Source: Dichotomopilus funicola (lineage: Eukaryota > Ascomycota > Sordariomycetes > Sordariales > Chaetomiaceae). Taken from it: DNA of 64,000 nt. The notes under the pieces are model-generated. The model had not been told where the DNA came from. It made no database searches and was given only the letters and a program-made list of their open reading frames with translations. Shown one piece after another: positions 54,561 to 64,000 of the stretch. The stretch covers positions 186,001-250,000 of the forward strand of contig NW_026944030.1 in the NCBI RefSeq assembly GCF_033296635.1, read 5' to 3'. The position numbers and the translations under genes were made by a program. The stretch's first letter is position 1. Every line of letters begins with the position of its first letter.

Positions 54561-57449
54561 TCAAGCTAGGTATACATACGAGCCGCCCTCGCGTTCGATG
54601 TAATCTTTCTCAATAAGCCTGCATCACGTCCATGTTAGCAACGGGTCCCAAAGCCAAATACTCGTAAGGAGAAAGAAAACTCACTTCTCAATATTCGCCT
54701 TAATATCCCCCACATCCACCGCCCCCCGACTCTTGGTCTGATTAATCACCTCATCCACCAACTGCACATGCGTCATCGTCTTCCGGCTCTTCATAACCCG
54801 CACAATAGCCGCCTGCGTCTCAAACTGCCGGTCCGCCGCCACGCGCTCGTGCGTCTCGCGGTTCTCCTCGCGCGTCTCGCGCATCTGTATCTGGTTGATC
54901 TTGACGCGGAATTTGGGGTCGGTAAACGCCTTGTTGACGCTGAAGGTGTCGGTGGGCGCGACGTCCCGGCCCTTGGGGTGTTTGGAGAGGACGCGGGCGC
55001 GGCCGCAGGCGAGGGATTGGAGGGTGCGGTCGAGCTCGCCGCCTGTGAGGCCGGTGGATTGGGAGATTTGGTCGTAGGAGAGGATGCCTGCTGTTTTACT
55101 GGAGGAGGAGGAAGACGAGCCCGCTTCGGTGGGCTTCTCTTCCACGTCGTTGAAGAGCATTAGGACAGCTGCCTGTGGTGCGCTGACCAGAAGCTCTTTG
55201 ACGCCGCGGTTGAACTGGGCGCGAAGAGCGCAGTGCGCCATGTTGTGTTTCCAGGTCAGCCGCCGGCCGGTGTGCTTGTTCTTGTAGTACGCATCGAACA
55301 CGTTGATTTGCGTGAGGACCTCCTTGGGCAGGAGGACCTTGACGTCGGGGAAGGTCGGCCACGCTGCGGCGGAGAGGATGTTGACGGTGAGGTCCACGCC
55401 GTCGGCCGTGCGCCCGGTATCGTTCATCCATTCCTTGTAAGACGCCATCTCCTCCCTGGCTAGCTCTTGGTCCTTGAACATCTGCTCTAGGTTGTGGGTG
55501 AAACTAGAACCGCACTCGACCTTGAGCTTGGCTAGCATGCTGCGTTCTGCGTCTTGGCTTGCGCTACGTCCCATAAGCAGGCGCCGCGCGAGGTCCCTCT
55601 TGTAGAAGGCTTCGAAGACATCCTTGCCTTCGATAAAGCGGAAGAGCTCGAGGCCGTGGTCGAGCTGGCGATCGAGTTCGGCATCCTCGTCTCCGGTGCT
55701 TGCCACGCCGCTCATCTCGGCGTCCGCTTTGTCTTTGCTGTCGGAGAGCAGCGACTTGGGGAGCGTCTTGAGCCCGCCGCGTAACAAAAGATCGATGTAC
55801 TTGGCAATCATCTCGCCAACCTTGGAGGTCCCCGTGTTCCAAGCCGAGGTGTTCTGTCGCTTGTTGATGAAGTGGCCAAACGACTCCCTCAGGCTGTAGT
55901 AAAAGACGTCGTCTTTGTCGAAAGCGTCCCGGATCATTACGTCTAAAGCGCGGCGCAGTTCCAACAACCGGACCACCATGTCGTCTCCCCGCTCCGTATC
56001 GCTCACAATTTTCGAGCCAGTCTCCCGAATGTAGGACTCCCACGGGCCCTTAAGCCGTTTTTGGAGGTTGGTGAGCTTCAACAGCTCGTAGAGAGCTTTC
56101 ATCGATTCGACATCGTGGGCCTCGAGCAGTCTGGCGACACTACCGCTATCCAGAAGCTTCTCCGAGTACGATTCGATCAGAACGTGGTTGGCGTCGCCCA
56201 GGAGTTGCCGCTTGGTGGTGCTCTCAAAGTTGAAACCGTCGCATCTAGCGGTCTCTCGTTCTAGCAGCGAGGTGACGGCAACAATGTATTCCTTGAGCCC
56301 GGACGCGTTGCTCATCTCGCTGGCGAACTGCTCGTAGTACCGGTGCGATTGGACCAAGAACATGGGCTCGAAGGCCTTGCTGTAGACACCAGACAGTCTC
56401 ATCATGGACATGGCATCCCGCAACAATACCCCGTCCGCGCGCTCATCCTTATGCCGGGCGTAATCCACCAACCGACATACCGCTTGCAGCACCGTTTTCC
56501 CGAGTGCCGGGATGCTCGTTGCTTTGCCTGGCCCGAAAAGGACTCTCCGAAATATCATGATGGCGATCTCGTTGATCCCCTGTCTCCCTCTGCCGCCATC
56601 GACCAACTGCATAAGCAGATATCCACGGTCTAGGTAGCTGAACACGCCGCGGAGCACGAAAATAACGTCGTTCCACCGTCTCCATCGTGCCACCACCTGT
56701 CTCAACAAGTGATCCCCCACCGCGTACCCATCCCCGTCGCCTTCCCCCCCAGCAGGGCTAGAACTTATGGTAGGAATGGCCGCTTCCCCCAACCCACCCA
56801 GCCCACCAAGCATCTCTGGGCCGGTCAACCACGCTTCACATTGTGAACGCAGACGCGCCGTCAGCTCAGCAGCATCACCCTTGCGGCAAATGTCCTCAAC
56901 GCCGCGGTACAACCGTTCCATAGGCTGGTTCGTGGTGCGCCCAGCAAAGATAGATGCAAGACCCGCATCCAGCTCAGCATGCACGCGGGTGTAGTACGTC
57001 TCGACAGGGGAAGCGCTTGTCCCGGCGGGCCCCCCAGCGCCCTTCGGCAAAGCGGAGGGCGAACCCGCACCGGCGCCCGTCCCCGCTGACGTCTGGGATG
57101 CGGGACGGAGGTTTTTGACGACTAGCTTGCGAGAGCCAAGTTGTGGCTGGAGACCCACGCGCGGCTGGGATGATGCCGAGCCGACCAGGCCGGCCGCGCT
57201 GTTCCCTGTTAGGTCGATGACCTCGGGGCGCTTGCCTTGGACCTTAGCGGACATCGTGACGGCGGAGGCGGCGGAGAGGGAAGATGGGCTGTAGTGTTCG
57301 GAGCGGGGACGTTTCGGATGGGGGTCGAGGACGGGGCGGGAGGTCGTCGAGTCGATGTCGGAGTCGACGCGTGGTCTCCGTTTCGGGGTGGACGACGACG
57401 ACTGGGCGGATGGGGCGGGAGCGAATGGTTCGTAGGTCGGCGGAGGCAT
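54561..57449 (-). CDS. cul4: cullin-4 scaffold of CRL4 ubiquitin ligase
   Basis: Scaffold that brings Ddb1-bound substrates to the Rbx1 RING subunit. Two exons, 54685-57449 and 54561-54618; 940 residues. The N-terminal ~150 residues are disordered with a basic patch (PKRRPR, PHPKRPRSE). The conserved Cul4 entry SRKLVVKNLRP follows, then the helical cullin repeats and the cullin homology domain (for example FEAFYKRDLARRLLMGRSAS and VKVLLPKEV). The C-terminal winged helix carries IVRVMKSRKTMTH, where Lys887 by my count is the neddylation site. The 58-nt last exon supplies the conserved ending YIERE...YVYLA; without it the protein stops at NIEK. The long N-terminus and the VVKNL motif favour Cul4 over Cul3. 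Confidence 0.95.
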
Positions 57450-58647
57450 GGACTGGACCGGGAGGTCCGCAGGGCGACGGCGCCTCTTGTGTGTGTGGTG
57501 GAAGGGTTGCGATTGGTGATTGGAGCTGCTGCGCTGGGCTCGCTTCGGGTGCCGTTCCCTAAATGCTGTGCCGAGGCCGGAAGCTGCAGGGGATTACGAT
57601 GGGGTCGAAAATCGGGATTGTGCCGTCGAATTCTGCCGGAGGGAGGTGGTATGAAGGGGCCGGGGAGATTCTAGATTAAATCGCTAAAATGTCGAGTTTG
57701 AGGTTTTGTAGGAAGAAAAAAGAATGCCCGGAGCTGATGGAAACCAGCAGTTGACAGCGGAGTTAAGGTGCGGGCACCCGAACGAACTGCTGCTTGCTAT
57801 CGATAAGGAGCTCGGTTAGAGTGGGGCAAAGGCGGGGATCGGGAAACTGATCACAGACATGGTCTCGGGAAAGTACGTGTAATTACGAAATCCCTACATA
57901 GTACACAGCTGTTGTTGATTGCAAGTGCTGTGAGCGACCTGAGCAGACTACATAGTAAATAGACGAAACAAAATAGGATTGTATTCTTGAGAACTTTTGG
58001 TGCTCGAGTGCGTCGAATCTGTCAACCGTTTCTGTTGTTTCCAGCTCCAATTGGCTCTGTCGTTGGACCGCAGGGCTGGCCAGTCCTGCCGAGGACCGAC
58101 AGCTAACATGTTTGTGAGGAGAGTTGATCGGAAACCGCAGACTGCAGGTACAGATTCTGGAGTTTTATGTGATCCAGGCCTCTATTCCGGCTAAGATTAT
58201 CGGAACTCATTCTCACGGGCACCATAGACTGCACCCGCATGAGATTTCCGTTTCAAAAATTTCATCCCATGGATGTTAATTACGTCATTCGACAGGTCCC
58301 CACCAGTCGTCTGGGGTCACCCCACAAAAAGAACCTTCGGTGCATGCTGGGGAAAGCGCGTTCATCGTCTCATCCTAGGCTACCTTACGAGTTTTCCTCC
58401 TCCAACCTCTCTCCCACCAGCTGAAAATTGCCAATTGGATCCAGGGGACTTCTGTTGCTTGGGTTATGCAACGTCAAGGAGAGACCAACCCATAATTATA
58501 CCCCATTGCTGGGTTTAAGCTTACCCCTTTTCAGTTTTTCCTTGTCCCTGCAGATCCCTTTTTGTCTCCCCTCGTTGCTATTCTCCTCTTCGTTTCCTTT
58601 CTCCTTGGGATTGATACTTGGCATCGTCCGATCATCACATATCCTCA
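57450..58647. other. divergent CUL4/PQ-loop gene promoter region
   Basis: 1.2 kb between start codons. The half next to the plus-strand gene is pyrimidine-rich (58505-58620), matching other leaders in this window. Short frames (for example 57997-58194 plus) have no features. Confidence 0.55.
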
Positions 58648-60076
58648 ATGGCGCCGCCGACCGGGCCTTTGAACCTCGATGTCGAGGCCATCTCGGGAAT
58701 CTGCGGGTATGCACGCGACTTACTTAAGTCCACTAACCTCTTTTACCTCCAACACCCGCACAGTTTTCTCGAGATGAATTGCTAATTCCTGCCCCCACAG
58801 CTCCATATCCATCGCCTGCTGGGTCGTTGTTTTCTCCCCCCAAATCATCGAAAACTTTCGCCGCCGCAGCGCCGAAGGCCTGTCCATCCAGTTCGTCGTT
58901 GTCTGGTTGCTAGGCGATGTCTTCAACATCCTGGGCGCCGTGCTGCAGGGCGTGCTGCCGACCATGCTCATCCTGGCTATCTACTACACCATCGCCGACA
59001 TTGTGCTGATGGCCCAGTGTTTCTACTACCGCGGATTCACCCTCCGAGACGATGTGCCGACCCCGCCAGCGCCAACAACTTCGAAAACGAAGCGGAGCGG
59101 GAATGGGAACGGGAACGGCGTGAACGGGGCCGACGAACGGACCGCGCTTCTCAACGGTAACGGTAACGGTGACACCAATGGCAACAGCAACGGCGCCAGC
59201 CACAGCGCCAACGGCACGCATGAGCATGCAGAGCGGTCCCCATACTACCACAGCATCAACGAACACGACGAACGCCGGGGCTCCTGGACCCACCTCTCGC
59301 CCGCGGTCCCATTCGTGAGCGGCAGCAGTGCAGAAGACGAAACAGACACAACTTCATCGCGCCGCCTCACGCCCAGGACAACGTTCGCCCAAGCAGCCGC
59401 ATTCAACAGCTTCGCCATCCTCATGGTCTGCGCCGCGGGCGTCGCAGGCTGGTGGTTGAGCCGACGGTACAACGGCGATAACGACCATAAGAAGAAGCAC
59501 GGCCAACAACAAGACCCGCTCGAGTTCAACACGCTCGGCCAGGTCTTCGGCTGGCTCTGCGCCGTGTTCTACCTCGGCTCGCGGCTGCCGCAGCTGCTGC
59601 TCAATTGGCGGCGCAAGTCGACTGAGGGCGTGTCGGTGCTGTTCTTTTTGTTTGCCTGCCTCGGTAATTTGACGTATGTCCTCTCCATCCTGGCGTATGA
59701 GCCGGACTGCGGGCGAGGCGGGAAGGGCGGACATGGGGGGCACGGTGGGCACAGCGGGCACGGCAAAGACGGATGCCAGCCCGGCGAGGCGGGCCAGATA
59801 TTCTGGCAGTACCTCCTGGTTAATCTGTCGTGGTTGGCGGGCAGCGCGGGCACGCTGCTGTTGGATATGAGCATTTTTGTGCAGTTTTTTGTGTACAGCA
59901 AAGGGGAGGAAGAAGAAGAGGATGAAGAGAGTGCTAGTAGCAGCAGCAGTGATGAAGAAGAAGGGTTGAATGGGGTTGTAACCCGGGGATTGGAAGAGGG
60001 GGAAGACGAAGAACATGGGGCAGAGGAGAGGTGGGACCCGCGGCCGTTGTTACAGCGGAATCACACGGGGTATTAA
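58648..60076 (+). CDS. PQ-loop vacuolar amino-acid transporter (Ypq1-like)
   Basis: Seven-span transporter of the PQ-loop family. Yeast Ypq1-3 export or exchange cationic amino acids at the vacuole. Two exons, 58648-58706 and 58801-60076, joined in phase 2; 444 residues. Two PQ-loop repeats are plain: SPQIIENFRRRSAEGLSIQF (about residues 30-49) and LPQLLLNWRRKSTEGVSVLF in the second half. Between them lies a long hydrophilic insert with Asn/Gly runs (GNGNGNGVNG) and Ser/Thr, longer than in yeast. A Gly/His run (GKGGHGGHGGHSGHG) sits in a luminal or cytosolic loop and might bind metal; that is inference. The tail is acidic with a Ser cluster. The start places the first TM after DVEAISGICG, the family N-terminus. 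Confidence 0.92.
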
Positions 60077-60370
60077 AGGTGGGTATTAATCCTGGGGGAT
60101 ACTCAGGGATGATGAACAATGTTTGGATTGTATTCTGCATATTTTGTTGGACACTTTGGGGTTGGCGGACAAAACAAAACGGTCTGGGAATGGCGTTGGG
60201 GACTGGAGAGGCAAATAAGAAGTTTATGTAGTTATGTACTCTAGCTCGCAGCGGTCTTTTTTCTCAACTCTAGTAATAATAACAGTCTACGATCCTGAGA
60301 CGTATCATCTCGCTTTTCCAACAGTCCGTGATAGCCATACCTACTTACTCAAAGACCTTATATAAAGCAT

Positions 60371-61850
60371 CTACAACCACCCCAACCGCTTCCATATATA
60401 ACTCCCCCCACCGCACAACGCCGTAGCCCCCGTAAACGCAATCAACCCGCCATACCCACTCCCATACCCCCCAAACGCTTCGCCCTGCCACGGCATGCCC
60501 TTGACCAACACTTCGCTGAGCGGGCCCGAGATGACATTGCCGACGCCGCGGCCCATGGCCAAAAAGGCGAAGACCATGCTTGGGTCGGCCAGTTTGCCGT
60601 GATCGTCCCTCGGGCTGTCCTCGTTGTTGTCTTCTGATAATTCCACCGTTTCACCGCGCCGCCCTTGCTGGGTGATATCGTTCATGACTCCCGGCCAGGC
60701 GGAGGTGTATGACCCGGCGAAGAACCCGTACACAATACAGAAGAGGTAGAGCACGGGTAGGTTGACTGATAGACCCCACAGCAGGAGCGTACCGGCACCG
60801 GCGCCCAGAGCAGATACCATGAAGCACCGCGTGACGTCCAACCGGTCGATCAGCCAGCCCATGGCCACACATCCAGCCCAGCTGGCAACGTTGACGAGCA
60901 TCATGGCGATGACGGAGGGGACGGGGCTGGCGCCGAGGACGACGCGGGCGTAGGAAGGGAGATAGATACCCGGGAGGAAGAACCCGACGGCCTCGGCGAC
61001 GTTGAAGAGCTGGTAGAGGGCGAAGCGGCGTTCCATGACGAAGCGGAGGGAGTACGGGCGGGCGCGGGTGGTGGCGTTGGCCGGGGTGATGGGCAGGCGG
61101 GGACGGAGGAAGAAGCTGAGCGGGGCGGTTAGGGCGAAGACGACGCAGGCGAAGACGCGGAGGGTGGTGGGGTGACCCCAGGCGGTGAGCATGCGTTGGA
61201 GGATGAGGGGGAGGATGACGCCGGAGAGGCCGGTGGCAGACCACATGATGCCGAAGGCGAGGCCGCGGCGGGCGACGAACCATTGCTCGAGGTAGACGAT
61301 GCAGGAGGCGTAGGCGATGCCGCCGCCGACGGCGTAGAGGACGCCTTGGGTCGCGATGAGTTGGGGCACGGTGGTGGCGAAGGAGGAGAGGGCTAGGGAT
61401 AGGCACATGATGAGGAGGCCGAGGAGGGTGCTGTGGCGGGCGGCGCGCGGGAAGAGCCGGTGGGCGTACATGACCAGGGGCGCGGACAGGTACATTATGC
61501 CCATGGCGCAGGTGCCGATGGTGGGCAGGTTGGCGGCGTTGGTGAAGGGCTCATGGGTGGAGTAGTAGTCTTGGAAGACGCCGAAGCAGTAGGTGAAGCC
61601 TAAAGTCTTGGTCAATGGAATTGTACACGGAAAAAAGAGAGGGAGAAATACCCCAGACAAGAGCCTCGACCATGAAGCAGGCAAAGAGAAAGAGGTAGGC
61701 GTCCTTGCCGCGGTCCACCTGGGGCAGACTGGCCATCTGGTGTTCGGGCTCACGGCCTTCTTCGGGTTGATGTTCACTGCCAATACTGCGTGGGCTGCCC
61801 TCAAAGGCGTGCAGCTCCATGGCCGTGGTGGTCGACACGTCGGGGCCCAT
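60371..61850 (-). CDS. MFS transporter, monocarboxylate-porter type
   Basis: Twelve-span major facilitator of the MCT-like family (yeast Mch proteins). Two exons, 61652-61850 and 60371-61599, joined in phase 1 over a 52-nt intron; 475 residues. The first TM starts after RGKDAYLFLFACF. The family motif WGFTYCFGVFQDYY spans the splice site and fixes it. YLEQWFVARRGLAFGI with GLSGVILPL matches the TM4-5 region of this family. The central loop between TM6 and TM7 is short, and an acidic loop (ELSEDNNEDSPRDD) lies near residue 400. Substrate cannot be told from sequence; family members carry monocarboxylates, riboflavin or nicotinate-type compounds. Confidence 0.9.
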
Positions 61851-62712
61851 GGTGGTGTTTGTGGCCGAGTACTATCTAATTGAATGGATAGTAACGAAGT
61901 GGTTGAAGCTTTGGAAGTAAAGAAAAAGTCAAGTCCTTTAAACTTGGTCAAACCCCACTCTCATCCAACGTCCATCTTGGCTTGCTTGGGGATACTTCGG
62001 AGATAACAAACTTAGCCATTGAGACGAAAGGAACGGCTCCATCACGCCCTTGTCGCAACATTGAGCGACGTCTATTGGCCAATGAGAGGCGGTGTGAGAG
62101 AGAAGCGCGTTGCATACTTGGAAACAACGACCGGTAGATTGTATGCTCAGGCCTTATCAGCTCGATCAGTAATCTATCTTTGATACTGAAGGCAGGCACG
62201 ACCGAACCGTTACTCCTTGTTTGATGGCTCGAGTAGAATTCAATGGGCTTGTGCAGAGACGGAATTAACGTTGAGTTTTTACTAGGTCACCCATTGACAA
62301 GCCCTCTTATGCGACCATCCATAGCTGCATCCACGCCGTTATAATCCTCATTTGAGCCAGGCCGACTGAACAAATTGTATCCCGTAGAAAATGTTCAGCC
62401 TTACATTGTACTTCGTACCTGCTGTTTCATTCCACAACGATTCATATCCCTTCGAGAAACAAGTTGGGGACACGCCAAGCCACTGCGGGGAATCCCTGTC
62501 AGTGGTTTGCGGGGAGCCGAGGTTCTGAAGCCTGTCATCCATGCTCTGAAACCGTCGGATTGGCCGGCCGACATTCATTCCATAACCTCGCGTCAGCCGA
62601 ATCTCATTGACATCTCACACCAATTTTTGTGTTGAACATCTCCCGGCGGTCTACACCGTACAACATCCGGTTTCTCAAAGATCCAACCATTTAGACATAA
62701 CCGGGAATTATC
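61851..62712. other. divergent promoter region between the MFS gene and the enoyl-CoA isomerase gene
   Basis: 862 nt. The frames inside (61948-62199 and 62375-62635) show no family features. CGG/CCG words around 62507-62514 and 62567-62576 could be zinc-cluster sites, as expected for fatty-acid regulated genes, but I cannot demonstrate this. Confidence 0.45.
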
Positions 62713-63694
62713 ATGGCGGCCCCCATCAAACTCGAATACCAGGGCCGACTGGCCATCATCACAATTGACAACGAAAAGAAGCTGGGCGCGCTGGACCAGA
62801 GCGGCTACTATGCCATTGCGCGGTCGCTGCAGGAGATTGCGACGCACGACGAGGTGTTTATCACGTTGTTGATTGGCAAGGGGCGGTATTTTTCTGCGTA
62901 GGTTTTTTGTCTCTTGGCCATGACCACTCATCTCTTTTAATTCATCCGATGAGCTGTTCATCTCATCCCACTCCTCATCCCATCTGTCCCGTCGCCCATC
63001 CCCCAATCCACATCACGAAATCTAAACTGATAACTCTCCCAGCGGCGCCGACGTAACCGCCCAACGCCCCACCACCACCACAGACTCCTCCCCAGATTCC
63101 CACCACTTCTGGCTCCAAAACTTCGCCGCCCTCAACCTCAACACCGCCCGGGCCTTCTACACCCACCCGAAAATCCTCATCTCCGCCCTCAACGGCCCCG
63201 TAGTCGGCCTCACCGCCGCCCTAATCGCCATGTCCGATTTCATCTACGCCGCTCCCCACACTTTTTTGCTCACCCCCTTCAGTTCGCTAGGCCTGGTAGC
63301 CGAGGGCGCGGCGTCCCGCGCGCTGGTGCAGAGGTTGGGTGTGGCTAGAGCGAATGAGGCGTTGATTATGAGTAGGCGGATTACGTGTGGGGAGTTGGTG
63401 CAGGCGGGGTTTGTTAATAAGGTTTTTGATGTTGGTAGTTCTAGTACCAGTGCTGGGCCCCAGGAAGACAAGTTCCGGACGGCGGTGTTAAAGGAGATTG
63501 ATGAGCGGTTGGGGGAGCATTTGGTGGGTGAGAGTTTGTTGGGGATCAAGAAGTTGATTCGGCGGCCGGAGTTGGACGTGATGGAGGCGCAGAATGTGGC
63601 CGAGGTGTTTGCGGGGTTGGATCGGTTTGTTACGGGGGTGCCGCAGGAGCAGTTTGCGGCTATTGCGTCGGGGAAGAAGAGGCACAAGTTGTAG
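62713..63694 (+). CDS. peroxisomal delta3,delta2-enoyl-CoA isomerase (Eci1-like)
   Basis: Crotonase-fold enzyme that shifts double bonds so unsaturated fatty acids can enter beta-oxidation. Two exons, 62713-62897 and 63043-63694, joined in phase 2; 278 residues. The N-terminus MAAPIKLEYQGRLAIITID is typical. The splice creates FSAGADVTA, the first oxyanion-loop segment, and NGPVVGLTAALIAMSDFIYA is the second. LGLVAEGAASRALVQRLG follows. The protein ends KKRHKL: the last three residues HKL are a variant of the peroxisomal targeting signal type 1, comparable to the HRL end of yeast Eci1. The donor is GTAGGT, not GTANGT. A dodecenoyl-CoA isomerase or a 2-enoyl-CoA hydratase-like role cannot be fully separated by eye. 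Confidence 0.88.
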
Positions 63695-63786
63695 GCAATC
63701 TTTTACGGGGGGTTGTGTTTGTATCAATGGCTGTTATTTACATTGATACCTGGGCCTGTGCTGTACAATACGTAAATACCATTCCC

Positions 63787-64000
63787 TTAAACAAGCAACG
63801 CAAACAACAAACTAGTCCGCTTGAAATAGTCCCGCGCAGCCTTGGCCAGCCTTGTTCGAGACGCGGCATCGAGCTGAGACGCTTGGAAGACAGCCTGCTC
63901 GAGGTTCTGGGTGGTCTCTTCGGGGCCGAGGAAGAGGCGGAGGTAGTGGATGTCTAGCAGCCATTGTACCAGCAGGTCTTGGTTTTGTTTTTGGGTTTGG
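63787..64000 (-). CDS. 3' end of an unidentified gene, right-edge partial
   Basis: Open from the window edge to a TAA at 63787-63789, about 70 codons. It reads DLLVQWLLDIHYLRLFLG, then EETTQNLEQAVFQASQLDAAS and KAARDYFKRTSLLFALLV at the end. The helical, Leu-rich character and the alignment-like end resemble tethering-complex subunits such as those of the conserved oligomeric Golgi complex; this is a weak guess. It has coding-like structure and faces the 3' end of the enoyl-CoA isomerase gene (92 nt apart), so it is probably real. Confidence 0.6.
   Translation of the reverse strand, partial: QTQKQNQDLLVQWLLDIHYLRLFLGPEETTQNLEQAVFQASQLDAASRTRLAKAARDYFKRTSLLFALLV

Noticed and set aside
1..64000. 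tRNA, 5S rRNA, CRISPR arrays and complete transposons
   Set aside because: I looked for B-box GGTTCGA-type signals, 5S-like sequence, regular repeat-spacer arrays and terminal repeats with transposase or reverse-transcriptase motifs. None gave a convincing candidate, though a by-eye search can miss them.

Overview
The window looks like a nuclear chromosomal segment of a filamentous ascomycete (Pezizomycotina, most likely Sordariomycetes and probably Sordariales). Evidence: short GT-AG introns of about 50-90 nt, GC-rich coding DNA with frequent long antisense open frames, a velvet regulator, a Neurospora-like histone H2B ubiquitin ligase, a filamentous-fungus type Mdr1 transporter, and no operons. 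The species was not identified. Splice sites were assigned by eye from GT/AG signals, reading-frame phase and family conservation.

Layout from left to right. 1-2516: no convincing gene. 2517-4043 (+): four-span membrane protein with a disordered tail. 4923-6715 (+): RAD23. 7964-9850 (-): BDP1. 10524-13180 (+): BRE1. 13826-15069 (-): SARAF-like ER protein. 15857-18953 (-): four tandem copies of a small two-exon gene family that I do not recognise; two copies look intact and two look dead. 19589-23716 (-): full-length ABCB multidrug transporter. 23717-26942: no confident gene. 26943-27869 (+): MRT4. 29381-30983 (-): U1-70K. 31558-32102 (+): mitochondrial ribosomal protein mL43. 32479-33580 (-): triosephosphate isomerase. 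34262-35511 (-): Utp16-type nucleolar protein. 36117-37603 (+): probable mitochondrial protein of unknown function. 38230-39756 (-): VelC-type velvet protein. 39757-49969: 10.2 kb without a convincing gene. 49970-51258 (-): secreted, probably GPI-anchored Cys-rich protein. 51259-54560: no convincing gene. 54561-57449 (-): cullin-4. 58648-60076 (+): PQ-loop vacuolar transporter. 60371-61850 (-): monocarboxylate-type MFS porter. 62713-63694 (+): peroxisomal enoyl-CoA isomerase. 63787-64000 (-): the 3' end of a further gene.

Most genes are unrelated housekeeping functions: DNA repair and proteasome shuttling, Pol III transcription, chromatin ubiquitylation, ribosome assembly, splicing, mitochondrial translation, glycolysis, beta-oxidation and ubiquitin ligases. 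RAD23, BRE1 and CUL4 all belong to ubiquitin biology, but nothing suggests co-regulation. The most unusual locus is the tandem family at 15.8-19.3 kb. It shares conserved 5' leader and 3' flank elements, has copies at different stages of decay, and one member carries a long N-terminal extension.
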